From an uncultured Eubacteriales bacterium (GTDB lineage: Bacteria; Bacillota; Clostridia; Oscillospirales; CAG-272), in NCBI GenBank assembly GCA_900542425.1, contig UQNQ01000006.1, positions 1-64,000 on the forward strand: DNA of 64,000 nucleotides. The letters are read 5' to 3'. The stretch's first letter is position 1; every line of letters starts with the position of its first letter. Of this stretch, positions 26,973 through 35,024 are shown one piece after another. Both the position numbers and the translations under genes were made by a program. Below the pieces are notes generated by a model. It was not told where the DNA came from and searched no databases. It worked only from the letters and a program-made list of their open reading frames with translations.

Positions 26973-27006
26973 CGCTTTTCCTCCTTCTCCCGGATTTCAA
27001 GTGGAA

Positions 27007-27630
27007 TTACAAATTGCCGATTACGATGCTTTCCACAATATTGGCAACGTCCTCACAATAGTCACAAACATTTTCAAAAGCTTTATAAATATCGCGCCAA
27101 ACAATGATTTCAATCGGGTCTTTGCTTGTCGCGTGTAAATTTTTCATGACAGATATGTAGAGTTGATCTCCTTCTTCCTCAAGCCGATTGATTTCTATAA
27201 TAATATCCTTAATGGTTTTGGATTTTTTGAAATTTCGGAATTCTTCCAGAAGTTCTCCGACCTTGTTGCAGCAGCGAATCAGAAGATTGGAAAATTCGAT
27301 ACTGTCAGGCCGAATAAACTTGACCTGATCCATGTTAATCTGAATGACGACATCTTCGACGGAGTCGGTGATGTCATCGATTGCCTGGCTGAGTTTGATA
27401 ATGTCATCCCGTTCAATCGGCGTGATGAATGCTTTTACGAGTGCGGAGAGCATATCGTGTTTCTTTTCATCCGCTTTATGTTCCACTTCATGAAGCTTCC
27501 ACATAATGTCGTCAATCTCATCAGAATTGAACTGAGTAAGAACAGAATGAAGCACCTGTGCGGCTTCCCCTGCGAGAGCGGCACATTCCGCAAAGGTGTT
27601 AAAATAAAAGGAATCGCTTTTTGCAGCCAT
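27007..27630 (-). CDS. DUF47 PhoU-like phosphate transport regulator
   Basis: This 207-residue all-helical protein has the DUF47 pattern: repeated three-helix bundles with HKADEKKHD near 50 and AIDDITDSVEDV near 85. Such PhoU-like proteins are encoded next to Pit transporters and are thought to control phosphate uptake. The ATG at 27628-27630 follows GGAGG; an upstream in-frame start has no site. It lies 118 bp downstream of pit on the same strand. Confidence 0.9.
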   Translation of the reverse strand: MAAKSDSFYFNTFAECAALAGEAAQVLHSVLTQFNSDEIDDIMWKLHEVEHKADEKKHDMLSALVKAFITPIERDDIIKLSQAIDDITDSVEDVVIQINMDQVKFIRPDSIEFSNLLIRCCNKVGELLEEFRNFKKSKTIKDIIIEINRLEEEGDQLYISVMKNLHATSKDPIEIIVWRDIYKAFENVCDYCEDVANIVESIVIGNL

Positions 27631-27748
27631 GAATTTGACCTCCAAGAATAAAAATACAGAATGAATATGAGAGATATTGTTGCTTTTCTTTCAATGTATC
27701 TTCACCGCAAAAGAGAAAAGATATTCACCGATTACAATATGGCGGGAA

Positions 27749-28801
27749 TCAAAAAATTGCCATAAAGAGCTTTGCCATCAGAAAACTGATAAGTCCGCAA
27801 CCCGGGAAAGTGAGAACCCACGTGAGAACCATATCTTTGACGACTCCGAAATTGATGGCAGACAGCCGTTTGGTGGCGCCGACACCCATAATGGCAGTCG
27901 TTTTCGTGTGTGTTGTGCTGAGAGGGATTCCGAAAACAGATGCGATAAGCAAGGTAACTGCGGCACCGATGTCGGCAGAGAAGCCCTGATAGCTTTGCAG
28001 CTTGACCATGTCCATGCCAACGGATTTGATGATTTTATATCCTCCGAGCGATGTGCCGAGCGCCATGACAACCGAACAAAGAATCATCATCCAAATCGGG
28101 AGTGTAAATTGTCCGTCTGTCGCTTGACCATTGGCAAGAAAAACACTGAGAATCATAACGCCCATGAATTTCTGACCGTCCTGAGCACCGTGCATAAAAG
28201 ACATTGCTGCGCCCCCGAAGATTTGAGCGCCTCTGAAAAATCCCGTTGTTTTTCTCCGGTCGGTTTTCCGGAAAATTGCTTCGGTAAGCTTGGTGAACAG
28301 GAAACCACTACAAAATCCGAGAACGGTCGCGAGCACCAATCCATAAAGTACTTTTACCCATTCGGAACCGTTGATTCCGTTAAAGTTGCCATGAAAAGCG
28401 ATAGCGGCACCGGAAAGTCCTGCGATAAGCGCATGACTCTCGCTGGTCGGAATTCCGAAATACCATGCAAGTGTTGCCCAGACGATAATAGCGAAAAGCG
28501 CTGCGCAGAGCGCTGTGATCGCTTCTTCGCTGTTCCCGTTGAAATCCACCATTTTCTGAATGGTTGTGGCAACGGTTGCATTGATAAGCGTCATAACAAA
28601 GACACCGAGAAAATTAAATACAGCGGACATGAAAACCGCCGCTCTCGGCGGCATCGCCCGTGTTGCGACACATGTCGCAATGGCATTGGGTGCATCAGTC
28701 CATCCGTTCACGAAAATTACGCCGAGCGTAAGCAGTACTGTGATGAGAAGAACGGGACTTGAAATGAGTTGTTCGATAAACCAGGTAAATTCAATTTCCA
28801 A
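27749..28801 (-). CDS. pit: Inorganic phosphate transporter, PiT family
   Basis: This 350-residue membrane protein has the duplicated PiT signature NGWTDAPNAIAT (about 32-43) and a second copy region near IPLSTTHTKTTAIMG, with ten or so hydrophobic segments. It imports phosphate, usually as a metal-phosphate complex coupled to H+. The start is TTG at 28799-28801, eight bases after GGAAAGGG. Paired with the DUF47 regulator downstream. Confidence 0.92.
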   Translation of the reverse strand: MEIEFTWFIEQLISSPVLLITVLLTLGVIFVNGWTDAPNAIATCVATRAMPPRAAVFMSAVFNFLGVFVMTLINATVATTIQKMVDFNGNSEEAITALCAALFAIIVWATLAWYFGIPTSESHALIAGLSGAAIAFHGNFNGINGSEWVKVLYGLVLATVLGFCSGFLFTKLTEAIFRKTDRRKTTGFFRGAQIFGGAAMSFMHGAQDGQKFMGVMILSVFLANGQATDGQFTLPIWMMILCSVVMALGTSLGGYKIIKSVGMDMVKLQSYQGFSADIGAAVTLLIASVFGIPLSTTHTKTTAIMGVGATKRLSAINFGVVKDMVLTWVLTFPGCGLISFLMAKLFMAIF

Positions 28802-28897
28802 AACACGTAGCCCTTTCCGACAAAGAATGCCGGCCTTTCCTTTTGCAGATGCCGTTCGACATATCTTGATTTCATTTGTTATCTCTATAACGTTTCT

Positions 28898-28926
28898 ATA
28901 TTATCATAGATTTTCAGCAAATTCAA
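28898..28926 (-). promoter_or_regulatory. Promoter candidate for pit
   Basis: Minus strand: TTGAAT (28921-28926), 17 bp, TAATAT (28898-28903). Confidence 0.5.
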
Positions 28927-29036
28927 CCTGTTTTTTTGATTTTTATGAATCAAATCACGGAATTCTGGTCAAGACCGAAAAAATCCGGAATAAATGGGAT
29001 CTGTACGAAATAAAATATAAATAATTAATCGACATC

Positions 29037-29065
29037 TTGACAATTTGCTGTTTTCATGATACAAT
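29037..29065 (+). promoter_or_regulatory. Promoter for the leader and CNNM gene
   Basis: TTGACA (29037-29042), 17 bp, TACAAT (29060-29065). The only clear promoter before the CNNM/CorC gene; the terminator at 29180 lies between them. Confidence 0.85.
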
Positions 29066-29099
29066 AGATCAAAATGATTTTAAAGGATGGTGAACGGAA

Positions 29100-29171
29100 A
29101 TGGATGACGGCGGTAGTACGGACAATACGGATAATTGCTTCGCTGTACATACATTCCATTTAATTCTATAA
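29100..29171 (+). CDS. Possible 23-residue leader peptide
   Basis: An ATG at 29100 opens a 23-codon frame starting MDDGGSTDNTDN, ending TAA at 29169. AAAGGATGG lies 9-17 bases upstream. The short transcript from the promoter at 29060 to the terminator at 29180 contains only this frame. It could be a leader peptide governing attenuation, a small protein, or chance. The ordered Asp/Asn/Thr repeat (STDNTDN) is a hint it is translated. Not recognised as a known family. Confidence 0.45.
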   Translation: MDDGGSTDNTDNCFAVHTFHLIL

Positions 29172-29179
29172 AGATTAAG

Positions 29180-29224
29180 AAGCATAGTCTATGGGCGGAA
29201 ATCGGCATAGGCTGTGCTTTTTTG
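29180..29224 (+). terminator. Leader terminator upstream of the CNNM gene
   Basis: A 14-bp stem (29180-29193 with 29206-29219, two G-T pairs), a 12-base loop and a T-run. It lies between promoter and gene, so expression of the gene requires readthrough. Confidence 0.8.
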
Positions 29225-29307
29225 CATATTTTTATAGAATTTTGATGAAAATTGTATTGTAAGACATAGGGCATCTTGTTGATGAAATGTCAGAACTGAG
29301 GAGAAAC

Positions 29308-30630
29308 ATGATAGGCGCGATTATATTACAGATTGTACTTATATTTTTGAATGCGGTGTTTGCGGCTGCGGAAATTGCGGTTGTGTCCACAAACAGCGCA
29401 AAGCTTGAAAAAATGGCGGAGGATGGAGACAAAAAAGCCAAAAAACTGTTTTCATTAACAAAAAATCCGTCGAAATTTTTATCTACTATTCAGGTTGCAA
29501 TTACCCTGGCAGGATTACTGGGAAGCGCATACGCTGCCGATAATTTTGCAGGACCACTTGTTGAATGGATTGTAAGTTGGGGAGTCAAGATTCCGGCGGA
29601 TACACTGAATTCCATTTGTGTATTTGTCATTACACTGATTCTTTCTTATTTCAGCATTGTCTTCGGTGAACTGGTGCCGAAGCGTCTTGCCATGAGAAAT
29701 GCGGAAAAAATGGCGCTTGGAATGTCGGGAATGCTGAAATTTGTTTCTTGTGTATTTGCTCCGTTTGTATGGGTTCTTACGAAATCCACCAATGGACTGC
29801 TTCGTCTTCTTCATATCAATCCGGATGAACAAGATGACGCCGTAACGGAAGAAGAAATTCGTATGATGCTGGATACCGGAAGCGAAAAGGGTACCATTGA
29901 CAGCATGGAGAACGAAATGATTCAAAATGTTTTTGAATTTGATGATGTTTCAATTTCCGAGGTATGTACTCACCGTCGTGATGTCGCTATTTTATATAAA
30001 GAAGACCCTATTGCCGAGTGGAAAAAAACAATGGCTGAGACCAGACACGGTTTTTATCCGATCTGTGGGGAAGACTCCGATGATGTGATTGGCGTTTTAG
30101 ACAGTAAGAAATTTTTCCGTATTGAAGCCTCATCCGTTGAGGCTGCTATCCGGGCTGCTGCGGAGAAACCATATTTTGTGCCGGAAAATATGAAAGCCGA
30201 TGTGCTTTTCCAAAACATGAAGGAAACGCGGAATTATTTTGCTATCGTCATTGATGAATACGGCGGCATGAGCGGCGTTGTGACGATTCACGATTTGTTG
30301 GAGCTTTTGGTAGGAGATCTTGCTGACAAGGAAGACGAATATGTGGAGGAAATTCAAAAGACAGGCGAAAATGAATGGCGTATCGCCGGTTCCGCTTCTT
30401 TGGAAAAGGTGGGTGAAGAGCTTGATCTTACCTTTGATACAGAAGATTGTGATACGTTCGGCGGCTATATTTTCGGTCTGCTCGGCGCTGTGCCGGATGA
30501 CGGCAGCACGTTTGAGCTGGAAACTGACGACCTGAAAATCCGTGTCGATGCGGTGGAAGATCATCGGATTGAAAGTACGGTTGTACAGAAGAAAGAAAAA
30601 CCCGAGCAGGAGCAGACAGAAGAGCCATAA
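29308..30630 (+). CDS. CNNM/CorC (HlyC) family transporter-like protein
   Basis: This 440-residue protein has a DUF21 (CNNM) membrane domain with about four segments (residues 1-150, including the NPSKFLSTIQVAITLAGLLGS helix, quoted to 19 residues as PSKFLSTIQVAITLAGLLG). Two CBS domains follow (about 200-320, SGVVTIHDLLELLVGDL at the end), and then a CorC_HlyC domain. Family members export Mg2+/Co2+ or affect Mg2+ balance. The old label hemolysin is misleading. GAGGAG lies just upstream of the ATG at 29308; an earlier ATG at 29287 has no site. Preceded by an attenuator-like leader. Confidence 0.88.
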   Translation: MIGAIILQIVLIFLNAVFAAAEIAVVSTNSAKLEKMAEDGDKKAKKLFSLTKNPSKFLSTIQVAITLAGLLGSAYAADNFAGPLVEWIVSWGVKIPADTLNSICVFVITLILSYFSIVFGELVPKRLAMRNAEKMALGMSGMLKFVSCVFAPFVWVLTKSTNGLLRLLHINPDEQDDAVTEEEIRMMLDTGSEKGTIDSMENEMIQNVFEFDDVSISEVCTHRRDVAILYKEDPIAEWKKTMAETRHGFYPICGEDSDDVIGVLDSKKFFRIEASSVEAAIRAAAEKPYFVPENMKADVLFQNMKETRNYFAIVIDEYGGMSGVVTIHDLLELLVGDLADKEDEYVEEIQKTGENEWRIAGSASLEKVGEELDLTFDTEDCDTFGGYIFGLLGAVPDDGSTFELETDDLKIRVDAVEDHRIESTVVQKKEKPEQEQTEEP

Positions 30631-30699
30631 TGAATTGAAATTTTGAGTGCTGCTTCGCATCGCCTCTTGAGTATAGTGGCGTAGCTTGAATAAAAAATA

Positions 30700-30735
30700 A
30701 AGAAAGCCAGCACCAAAGGATGCTGGCTTTCTTGG
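30700..30735 (+). terminator. Terminator after the CNNM gene
   Basis: A 13-bp stem (30700-30712 with 30721-30733) whose 3' arm ends in TTTCTT. Usable from both sides. Confidence 0.75.
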
Positions 30736-30916
30736 TAGGAAAGTATTTTCCGACTGCTATATTTTCGATTGACTAAAAGACGCATACGGCAAAAAACGCA
30801 TATAAAAAATATGCTTTACGATGCGGCATCTAAGCCATGGAAAAAGGAAAAAGCCCGGAGCGCAAAATGGCTCCAAGCTCTGCTTCTAGTGGAGAAATAG
30901 TAACGTAAAACGAATT

Positions 30917-31678
30917 TTATAAAGTGCATTCATACAATAGTGTTTCACTTTTATTGTCAATCGCAAATTCCTTGTTAAAAGATGAATACACTTTTATAGA
31001 CGAAAATCCGATTTCTTTCAACAATTTTTCCATTTCGCCTAATTTATATAAGTGTGTTTGAAAATCCATTGTTTCACTTTGCAATAATTGCGTTCCGTTG
31101 TAAAGTTCATAAACGGAAGGAGAAAACTGTGTTTGAGTTTGCTCGTCGTAATAATTTTTGGTTTTCAGCAATAAATCATATCCTTGCTCTGTTTTTACAG
31201 AAACGGTAACCTGATAGTCGCCGTCATCTTTGCATCGGTCGGCAATCGTATCAACGGCAAATACAAATTTACCGTTCTGTGACAGTAAATCTTTTAATTT
31301 TCTCAAAATCTTTTTGCACTCATTTAAATCCGTAAACAGCGAAACGGAGCCAGACGAAATAAAAATATAATCGTACTTTTCGTTTGGTAAATATTCCGTT
31401 ATATCTGCATGGACAGTTTTTGCATTGGGTGCTTTCTGTTTTAACTTTTTCAGCATTTCATCAGACAAATCCATTCCACAAATATCAAAGCCGTATTCTA
31501 AAAACGGAACAAGAAATCGTCCGCTGCCGCATAGGGGCTCTAAAATTTTTTGTCTTTTTTTTGCATAGGAAAGGTAAAAGTCAAGTTCGTCCTTCGGGGC
31601 AACCTTGTGTAAAATTTCATACATTTCCGTACATAAGCTGCCATAATAATTTTGCTTTACTTGTTCCATAATCTCCAT
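30917..31678 (-). CDS. Class I SAM-dependent methyltransferase
   Basis: This 253-residue soluble protein has the SAM-binding motif I ILEPLCGSGRFLVPF (about 45-59), an acidic end of beta-2 (GMDLSDEML) and HADITEY for motif II. It resembles small-molecule methyltransferases with a C-terminal beta-rich lid; substrate unknown. It has its own promoter. The gene is visibly more A+T-rich than its neighbours, which suggests recent acquisition. The start may be the ATG at 31678 or the one three codons later (31669). Confidence 0.8.
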   Translation of the reverse strand: MEIMEQVKQNYYGSLCTEMYEILHKVAPKDELDFYLSYAKKRQKILEPLCGSGRFLVPFLEYGFDICGMDLSDEMLKKLKQKAPNAKTVHADITEYLPNEKYDYIFISSGSVSLFTDLNECKKILRKLKDLLSQNGKFVFAVDTIADRCKDDGDYQVTVSVKTEQGYDLLLKTKNYYDEQTQTQFSPSVYELYNGTQLLQSETMDFQTHLYKLGEMEKLLKEIGFSSIKVYSSFNKEFAIDNKSETLLYECTL

Positions 31679-31718
31679 CTTTCTTTAAAAGTTATCATGT
31701 ATTATTTGTAACAATAGT

Positions 31719-31747
31719 ATTATATCACAGTAATCTCGTTTTGTCGA
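31719..31747 (-). promoter_or_regulatory. Promoter for the methyltransferase gene
   Basis: Minus strand: TCGACA (31742-31747), 17 bp, TATAAT (31719-31724). Confidence 0.7.
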
Positions 31748-31792
31748 TGGTTCCTTTTACAGCAGCAAGATAAAAGAAGTTAAGAAAGGGCA

Positions 31793-31823
31793 ACCGGGCT
31801 TGAGAAGATTTCGCAAGCCCGGT
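31793..31823. repeat. Perfect inverted repeat between tRNA and methyltransferase
   Basis: ACCGGGCTTG (31793-31802) and CAAGCCCGGT (31814-31823). It may be a second terminator for the tRNA; neither strand has a good T-run. Confidence 0.5.
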
Positions 31824-31846
31824 CACTTTTATTCTAACTCTGAAAA

Positions 31847-31891
31847 GAAAAAAGTAAATCCGAACCAATCGGTTGTTACCAAAAGGTTCGG
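31847..31891 (-). terminator. Terminator after tRNA-Ala
   Basis: Minus strand: CCGAACC (31891-31885) pairs with GGTTCGG (31866-31860), then a run of T (31853-31848). Confidence 0.65.
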
Positions 31892-31903
31892 ACTATTTTG
31901 ACT

Positions 31904-31979
31904 TGGTGGAGCTGGAGGGACTCGAACCCTTGACCTGTGCGTTGCGAACGCACCGCTCTCCCATCTGAGCTACAACCCC
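31904..31979 (-). tRNA. tRNA-Ala (anticodon CGC), CCA encoded
   Basis: The minus strand folds as a full cloverleaf: acceptor GGGGTTG with CAGCTCC, D arm AGCTCAGATGGGAGAGC, anticodon stem GTGCG/CGCAC around loop TTCGCAA, and T arm with GGTTCGAGTCC. The anticodon CGC reads GCG alanine codons. Encoded CCA at 31906-31904. A solitary tRNA gene with its own promoter and terminator. Confidence 0.95.
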
Positions 31980-31989
31980 AAGTGTTTGT

Positions 31990-32018
31990 ATTATATCATA
32001 AGCCAATTCTGTTGTAAA
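31990..32018 (-). promoter_or_regulatory. Promoter for tRNA-Ala
   Basis: Minus strand: TTTACA (32013-32018), 17 bp, TATAAT (31990-31995), about ten bases before the mature tRNA 5' end. Confidence 0.75.
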
Positions 32019-32025
32019 GATTTTT

Positions 32026-32054
32026 TTGAAATTTTTTTATGTTTATGATATAAT
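32026..32054 (+). promoter_or_regulatory. Promoter for the glycosylase gene
   Basis: TTGAAA (32026-32031), 17 bp, TATAAT (32049-32054), back to back with the tRNA promoter. The leader to 32225 is about 160 nt with no recognised element. Confidence 0.75.
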
Positions 32055-32224
32055 GATTGTCAAATGCGATAGATCTCCATTTATGCAGACAAAAAAGGAT
32101 GCGGACAGCACCTCCTCGGAAAAATTCTGTTTTTTGGTAAAGGCTTTTCTTCTTTTTCTACGTGGGATTTATAAAGGAAAATGGTATATTCAGATGAAAA
32201 TCAGCTTATATATGGAGTATAGAT

Positions 32225-32692
32225 ATGCTTGTCAGTCATCCGTTTGAGCCGGTTTATGACCGGTATTCTCATATTTTGATTCTTGGAAGCTTTCCGTCCG
32301 TCAAGTCGCGGGAACAGGGCTTTTTTTATGGACATCCGCAAAATCGTTTTTGGAAAGTTGTTGCGGCTGTGTTTGAATGTCCGGTACCGCAAACCACCGA
32401 AGAAAAACGCGTGTTTCTTTTGGAAAACGGTATCGCTCTTTGGGATGTGATCGCTTCCTGTGAAATCCGAAATTCGGCGGACAGCAGTATCCGAAATGCC
32501 AGCGCAAATCCTTTGGATGTCATTTTTTCAAAGGCAGATATCCATGCTGTTTTTACCAACGGAAAAACAGCGGATAAGCTATACCGGAAATATATAGGTC
32601 AGAATGCGGTATGTCTTCCGTCTACGAGTCCAGCCAATGCTGCCTGGACGCTGGAAAGGCTGACCGAAGCATGGCGTGTGATCCGAACTTAA
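32225..32692 (+). CDS. DNA-deoxyinosine glycosylase (UDG family 6)
   Basis: This 155-residue enzyme has the uracil-DNA glycosylase-like motif ILGSFPSVKSREQGFFYG (19-36) with HPQNRFW, and the late STSPANA motif. This set marks the hypoxanthine-DNA glycosylase family that removes deaminated adenine. GGAG lies before the ATG. Its stop overlaps the converging Nudix gene by four bases, so both share a very short 3' boundary. Confidence 0.85.
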   Translation: MLVSHPFEPVYDRYSHILILGSFPSVKSREQGFFYGHPQNRFWKVVAAVFECPVPQTTEEKRVFLLENGIALWDVIASCEIRNSADSSIRNASANPLDVIFSKADIHAVFTNGKTADKLYRKYIGQNAVCLPSTSPANAAWTLERLTEAWRVIRT

Positions 32693-33174
32693 CAGAGAGA
32701 AAGAAATTTTTCAATATAATCATAATCACAGAAAATTCCGTCTTTTATCATACGTAAAAGGGTGTTTTTACTCACCCATGCGGCATCGACGGTTTCTCCT
32801 TTTTGAAGTCGAACACGGTCAAGCGGAAAATCTGCTTGAAAAAGCCATATATCTCCGAACCAGTCGGATTTTCGATAAGTCAGCATGCGATGCCGCTTGG
32901 AAAGAGAATGATCGATTCCGGTTTCCTCAAGCGTTTCACGAAGTGCAGCTGTTTCGCTGCTTTCTCCAGCAAGAGCAGACCCTCCCGTACATTCCCATTT
33001 TCCCGGAAACGGTATTTTGTCATGGGCTCGCCGTGTAATAAAAAAATCGCCGTTGCTGTTTTGCACCCAGATATGAACGACAAGATGATAATCGCCTTCT
33101 GCCAGCGGCAATCCGCGACGGTGAAGTCTGCCGGTTAACACTCTGTTTTTAACGTAAATATCCCATAATTCCAT
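32689..33174 (-). CDS. Nudix hydrolase
   Basis: This 161-residue protein has a complete Nudix box, GGSALAGESSETAALRE (about 73-89) continuing TLEETGI, fitting GX5EX7REUXEEXGU. The start (WDIYVKNRVL and LPLAEGDYHLVVHIWV) resembles the NUDIX group related to isopentenyl isomerase-like and YfcD-type proteins. Substrate unknown; a nucleotide clean-up role next to a glycosylase is only a guess. Own promoter at 33212. Confidence 0.87.
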   Translation of the reverse strand: MELWDIYVKNRVLTGRLHRRGLPLAEGDYHLVVHIWVQNSNGDFFITRRAHDKIPFPGKWECTGGSALAGESSETAALRETLEETGIDHSLSKRHRMLTYRKSDWFGDIWLFQADFPLDRVRLQKGETVDAAWVSKNTLLRMIKDGIFCDYDYIEKFLSLC

Positions 33175-33211
33175 AGTATGGATATCCTTTCATTTAAAAG
33201 AATAAAAACGA

Positions 33212-33240
33212 ATTTTATCATAAAATGCTGAATTTGTCAA
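33212..33240 (-). promoter_or_regulatory. Promoter for the Nudix gene
   Basis: Minus strand: TTGACA (33235-33240), 17 bp, TAAAAT (33212-33217). Confidence 0.8.
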
Positions 33241-33318
33241 TAAAAAGGCGGTAACCGTCGAGTTTTGCTTCTTAATGAAATATTAAAGAGTGATTTAATA
33301 TGTTTGACGGCAAACAAC

Positions 33319-33347
33319 TTGATTTTCGTAATTGTTTGTGATATAAT
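33319..33347 (+). promoter_or_regulatory. Promoter for the glycolipid-type operon
   Basis: TTGATT (33319-33324), 17 bp, TATAAT (33342-33347), about 70 nt before the first gene. Confidence 0.75.
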
Positions 33348-33424
33348 CTAAAAATAATCGGTGCCCGAATGCATCATTTTATTTTGCTGTTCGGCGTGCA
33401 GGTCAGGTTTATGGAGAGGCATCT

Positions 33425-33922
33425 ATGAAAATGATATGGAGCATTACCTATATTGCTTTGATTGGTATTTTATCACATTATATTGGCGAGCTCCTTCCCA
33501 GAAAATGGTTTAACTACGATAAATTTCCGTATGCGTCCTTTCGTTGGGAGCATGAAGGTGCGGTTTATGACAAAATAAAAATTAAAAAATGGAAAACCAA
33601 GGTGCCGGATCTCAGTCGGGTGGCGAAATATATGGTACCGAAACGGATTACAGCCGATATGACGTCTTCCGATTTGGATATTCTTTTAAGAGAAACCTGT
33701 GTTGCCGAGTTTGTCCATGTGGCACTTTGTATAATTTCTATCGGTGTGGTTTTTATTTCCGATAAAGCGTATGGTGTGGTTTTTTATTTGATTTTTGCGC
33801 TTGGAAATGTGCCGTTTATTCTGATTCAGCGTTACAATCGGCCTCATTTGAAAAAATTACGGCTAAGGATGCTTGCGCGGGAGGAAAGGCTGAAAAATGC
33901 GAATCTTGATCTTGTCATGTAA
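33425..33922 (+). CDS. CrtO-like acyltransferase (membrane)
   Basis: This 165-residue protein has an N-terminal membrane segment (about 5-22), then FRWEHEGAVYDKIKIKKWK (38-56) and KVPDLSR, and two more segments near 115-150. This pattern is that of glycosyl-4,4'-diaponeurosporenoate acyltransferase (CrtO), which acylates a sugar on a carotenoid. No carotenoid genes are nearby. Overlap of 26 bp with a glycosyltransferase suggests it acylates a glycolipid instead; that is inference. Confidence 0.72.
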   Translation: MKMIWSITYIALIGILSHYIGELLPRKWFNYDKFPYASFRWEHEGAVYDKIKIKKWKTKVPDLSRVAKYMVPKRITADMTSSDLDILLRETCVAEFVHVALCIISIGVVFISDKAYGVVFYLIFALGNVPFILIQRYNRPHLKKLRLRMLAREERLKNANLDLVM

Positions 33923-35024
33923 TACCGGCGGAGGACATAATTCAGCGGCAGCAGCGGTCAAGGAATATTTTGAAACACGTGGTATTTCATGTGAAATTAA
34001 GGATGCTTTGGCGTTTGATTCTCAGATAAAATCGAATTTTATCAGCTGGGGTCATGTTTTTGTTTATAAACGGGTGCCGCGTTTGTTCGGAATGGGATAT
34101 AAATATACGGAAAACCATCCACCGAAGCCGGGTAAAAGCTCCATCATTTACAATATTGTAAAAAAAGGTGCGGAAAGTCTTCATGAATTTTTAGCGGATG
34201 CAAAAGAAGATTTTGATATTATTGTCAGCACGCATATTTTTGCTTCCATGCTCTTAACAGAGGTCAAAAGAAAGTATTTTACAAAATTTAAAACCTATTT
34301 TATTGCAACAGATTATACGTGTAGCCCCGGGGTTGATGAAATTGATGCCGATGCCATGTTTATTCCGCATAAGGCACTGATTTCTGATTTTACGGGAAAC
34401 GGGATTCCGGAGGAGAAAATCGTTCCGACCGGCATTCCGGTGAAGCGTACTTTTTATGACAAGACGGATGCCGATACGGCAAAGGAAGCGCTTGGGCTGC
34501 CGAAAAATAAGCGTATTGTGCTAATGATGTGCGGCAGTATGGGCTGCGGTCCTCTGCGTGAGCTTGCTTTTGCGCTTTCACAAAGTATCCCGGAGGATAC
34601 GGCGCTTGTTGTCATTTGCGGCAACAATGAACGTTTATATGAAAAGTTCCAGAAATTCCGCGGACTGCCGAATGTTTTTGTCATTGGTTTTACCCGTAAA
34701 ATCAGTTTATATATGGATGCTGCTTCTGTCATCTTGACAAAACCGGGCGGACTCAGCTCAACGGAGGCTGCAACCAAGGGCTTGCCTATGGTCTTAATTG
34801 ATGCGGTGCCGGGCTGCGAAAGTAAAAATATGGATTTTTTTATACGAAACGGGTTTGCCGTGACGGACGATACGGTGGAGGGGCTTGTCTCTAAAGTAAA
34901 TGAATTGCTGCAGGATAAGGAGCGGGCACAAAAAATGTCTCTCGCGCTTTATGAATCCTTTGCGGGATATGCGGCGGAAAAAATAGGCAGTTATATTCTC
35001 GGAGGGTTCAGATCTGAATGGTAG
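33897..35024 (+). CDS. MGDG synthase-family glycosyltransferase (UgtP-like)
   Basis: This 375-residue GT28-type enzyme has LSCNTGGGHNSAAAAVKEY (6-24), the MGDG-synthase N-terminal motif. Its C-terminal nucleotide-sugar site includes KPGGLSSTEAATKGLPMVL. It probably adds a sugar to diacylglycerol or a related lipid. GGAGG precedes the ATG inside the previous gene, and it overlaps the PAP2 gene by seven bases, giving a tightly coupled three-gene unit. Glucosyl versus galactosyl specificity cannot be read from the sequence. Confidence 0.87.
   Translation: MRILILSCNTGGGHNSAAAAVKEYFETRGISCEIKDALAFDSQIKSNFISWGHVFVYKRVPRLFGMGYKYTENHPPKPGKSSIIYNIVKKGAESLHEFLADAKEDFDIIVSTHIFASMLLTEVKRKYFTKFKTYFIATDYTCSPGVDEIDADAMFIPHKALISDFTGNGIPEEKIVPTGIPVKRTFYDKTDADTAKEALGLPKNKRIVLMMCGSMGCGPLRELAFALSQSIPEDTALVVICGNNERLYEKFQKFRGLPNVFVIGFTRKISLYMDAASVILTKPGGLSSTEAATKGLPMVLIDAVPGCESKNMDFFIRNGFAVTDDTVEGLVSKVNELLQDKERAQKMSLALYESFAGYAAEKIGSYILGGFRSEW

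Noticed and set aside
27677..28762. 361-codon plus-strand frame opposite pit
   Set aside because: Pit and DUF47 on the other strand have clear motifs; the plus-strand product is Cys/His/Arg-rich noise.
29308..30630. Hemolysin
   Set aside because: HlyC/CorC family names come from an old annotation; domains are those of a CNNM/CorC ion-transport protein.
32026..32247. 73-codon frame ahead of the glycosylase gene
   Set aside because: It begins inside the promoter and has no ribosome binding site; the glycosylase starts at 32225 in another frame.
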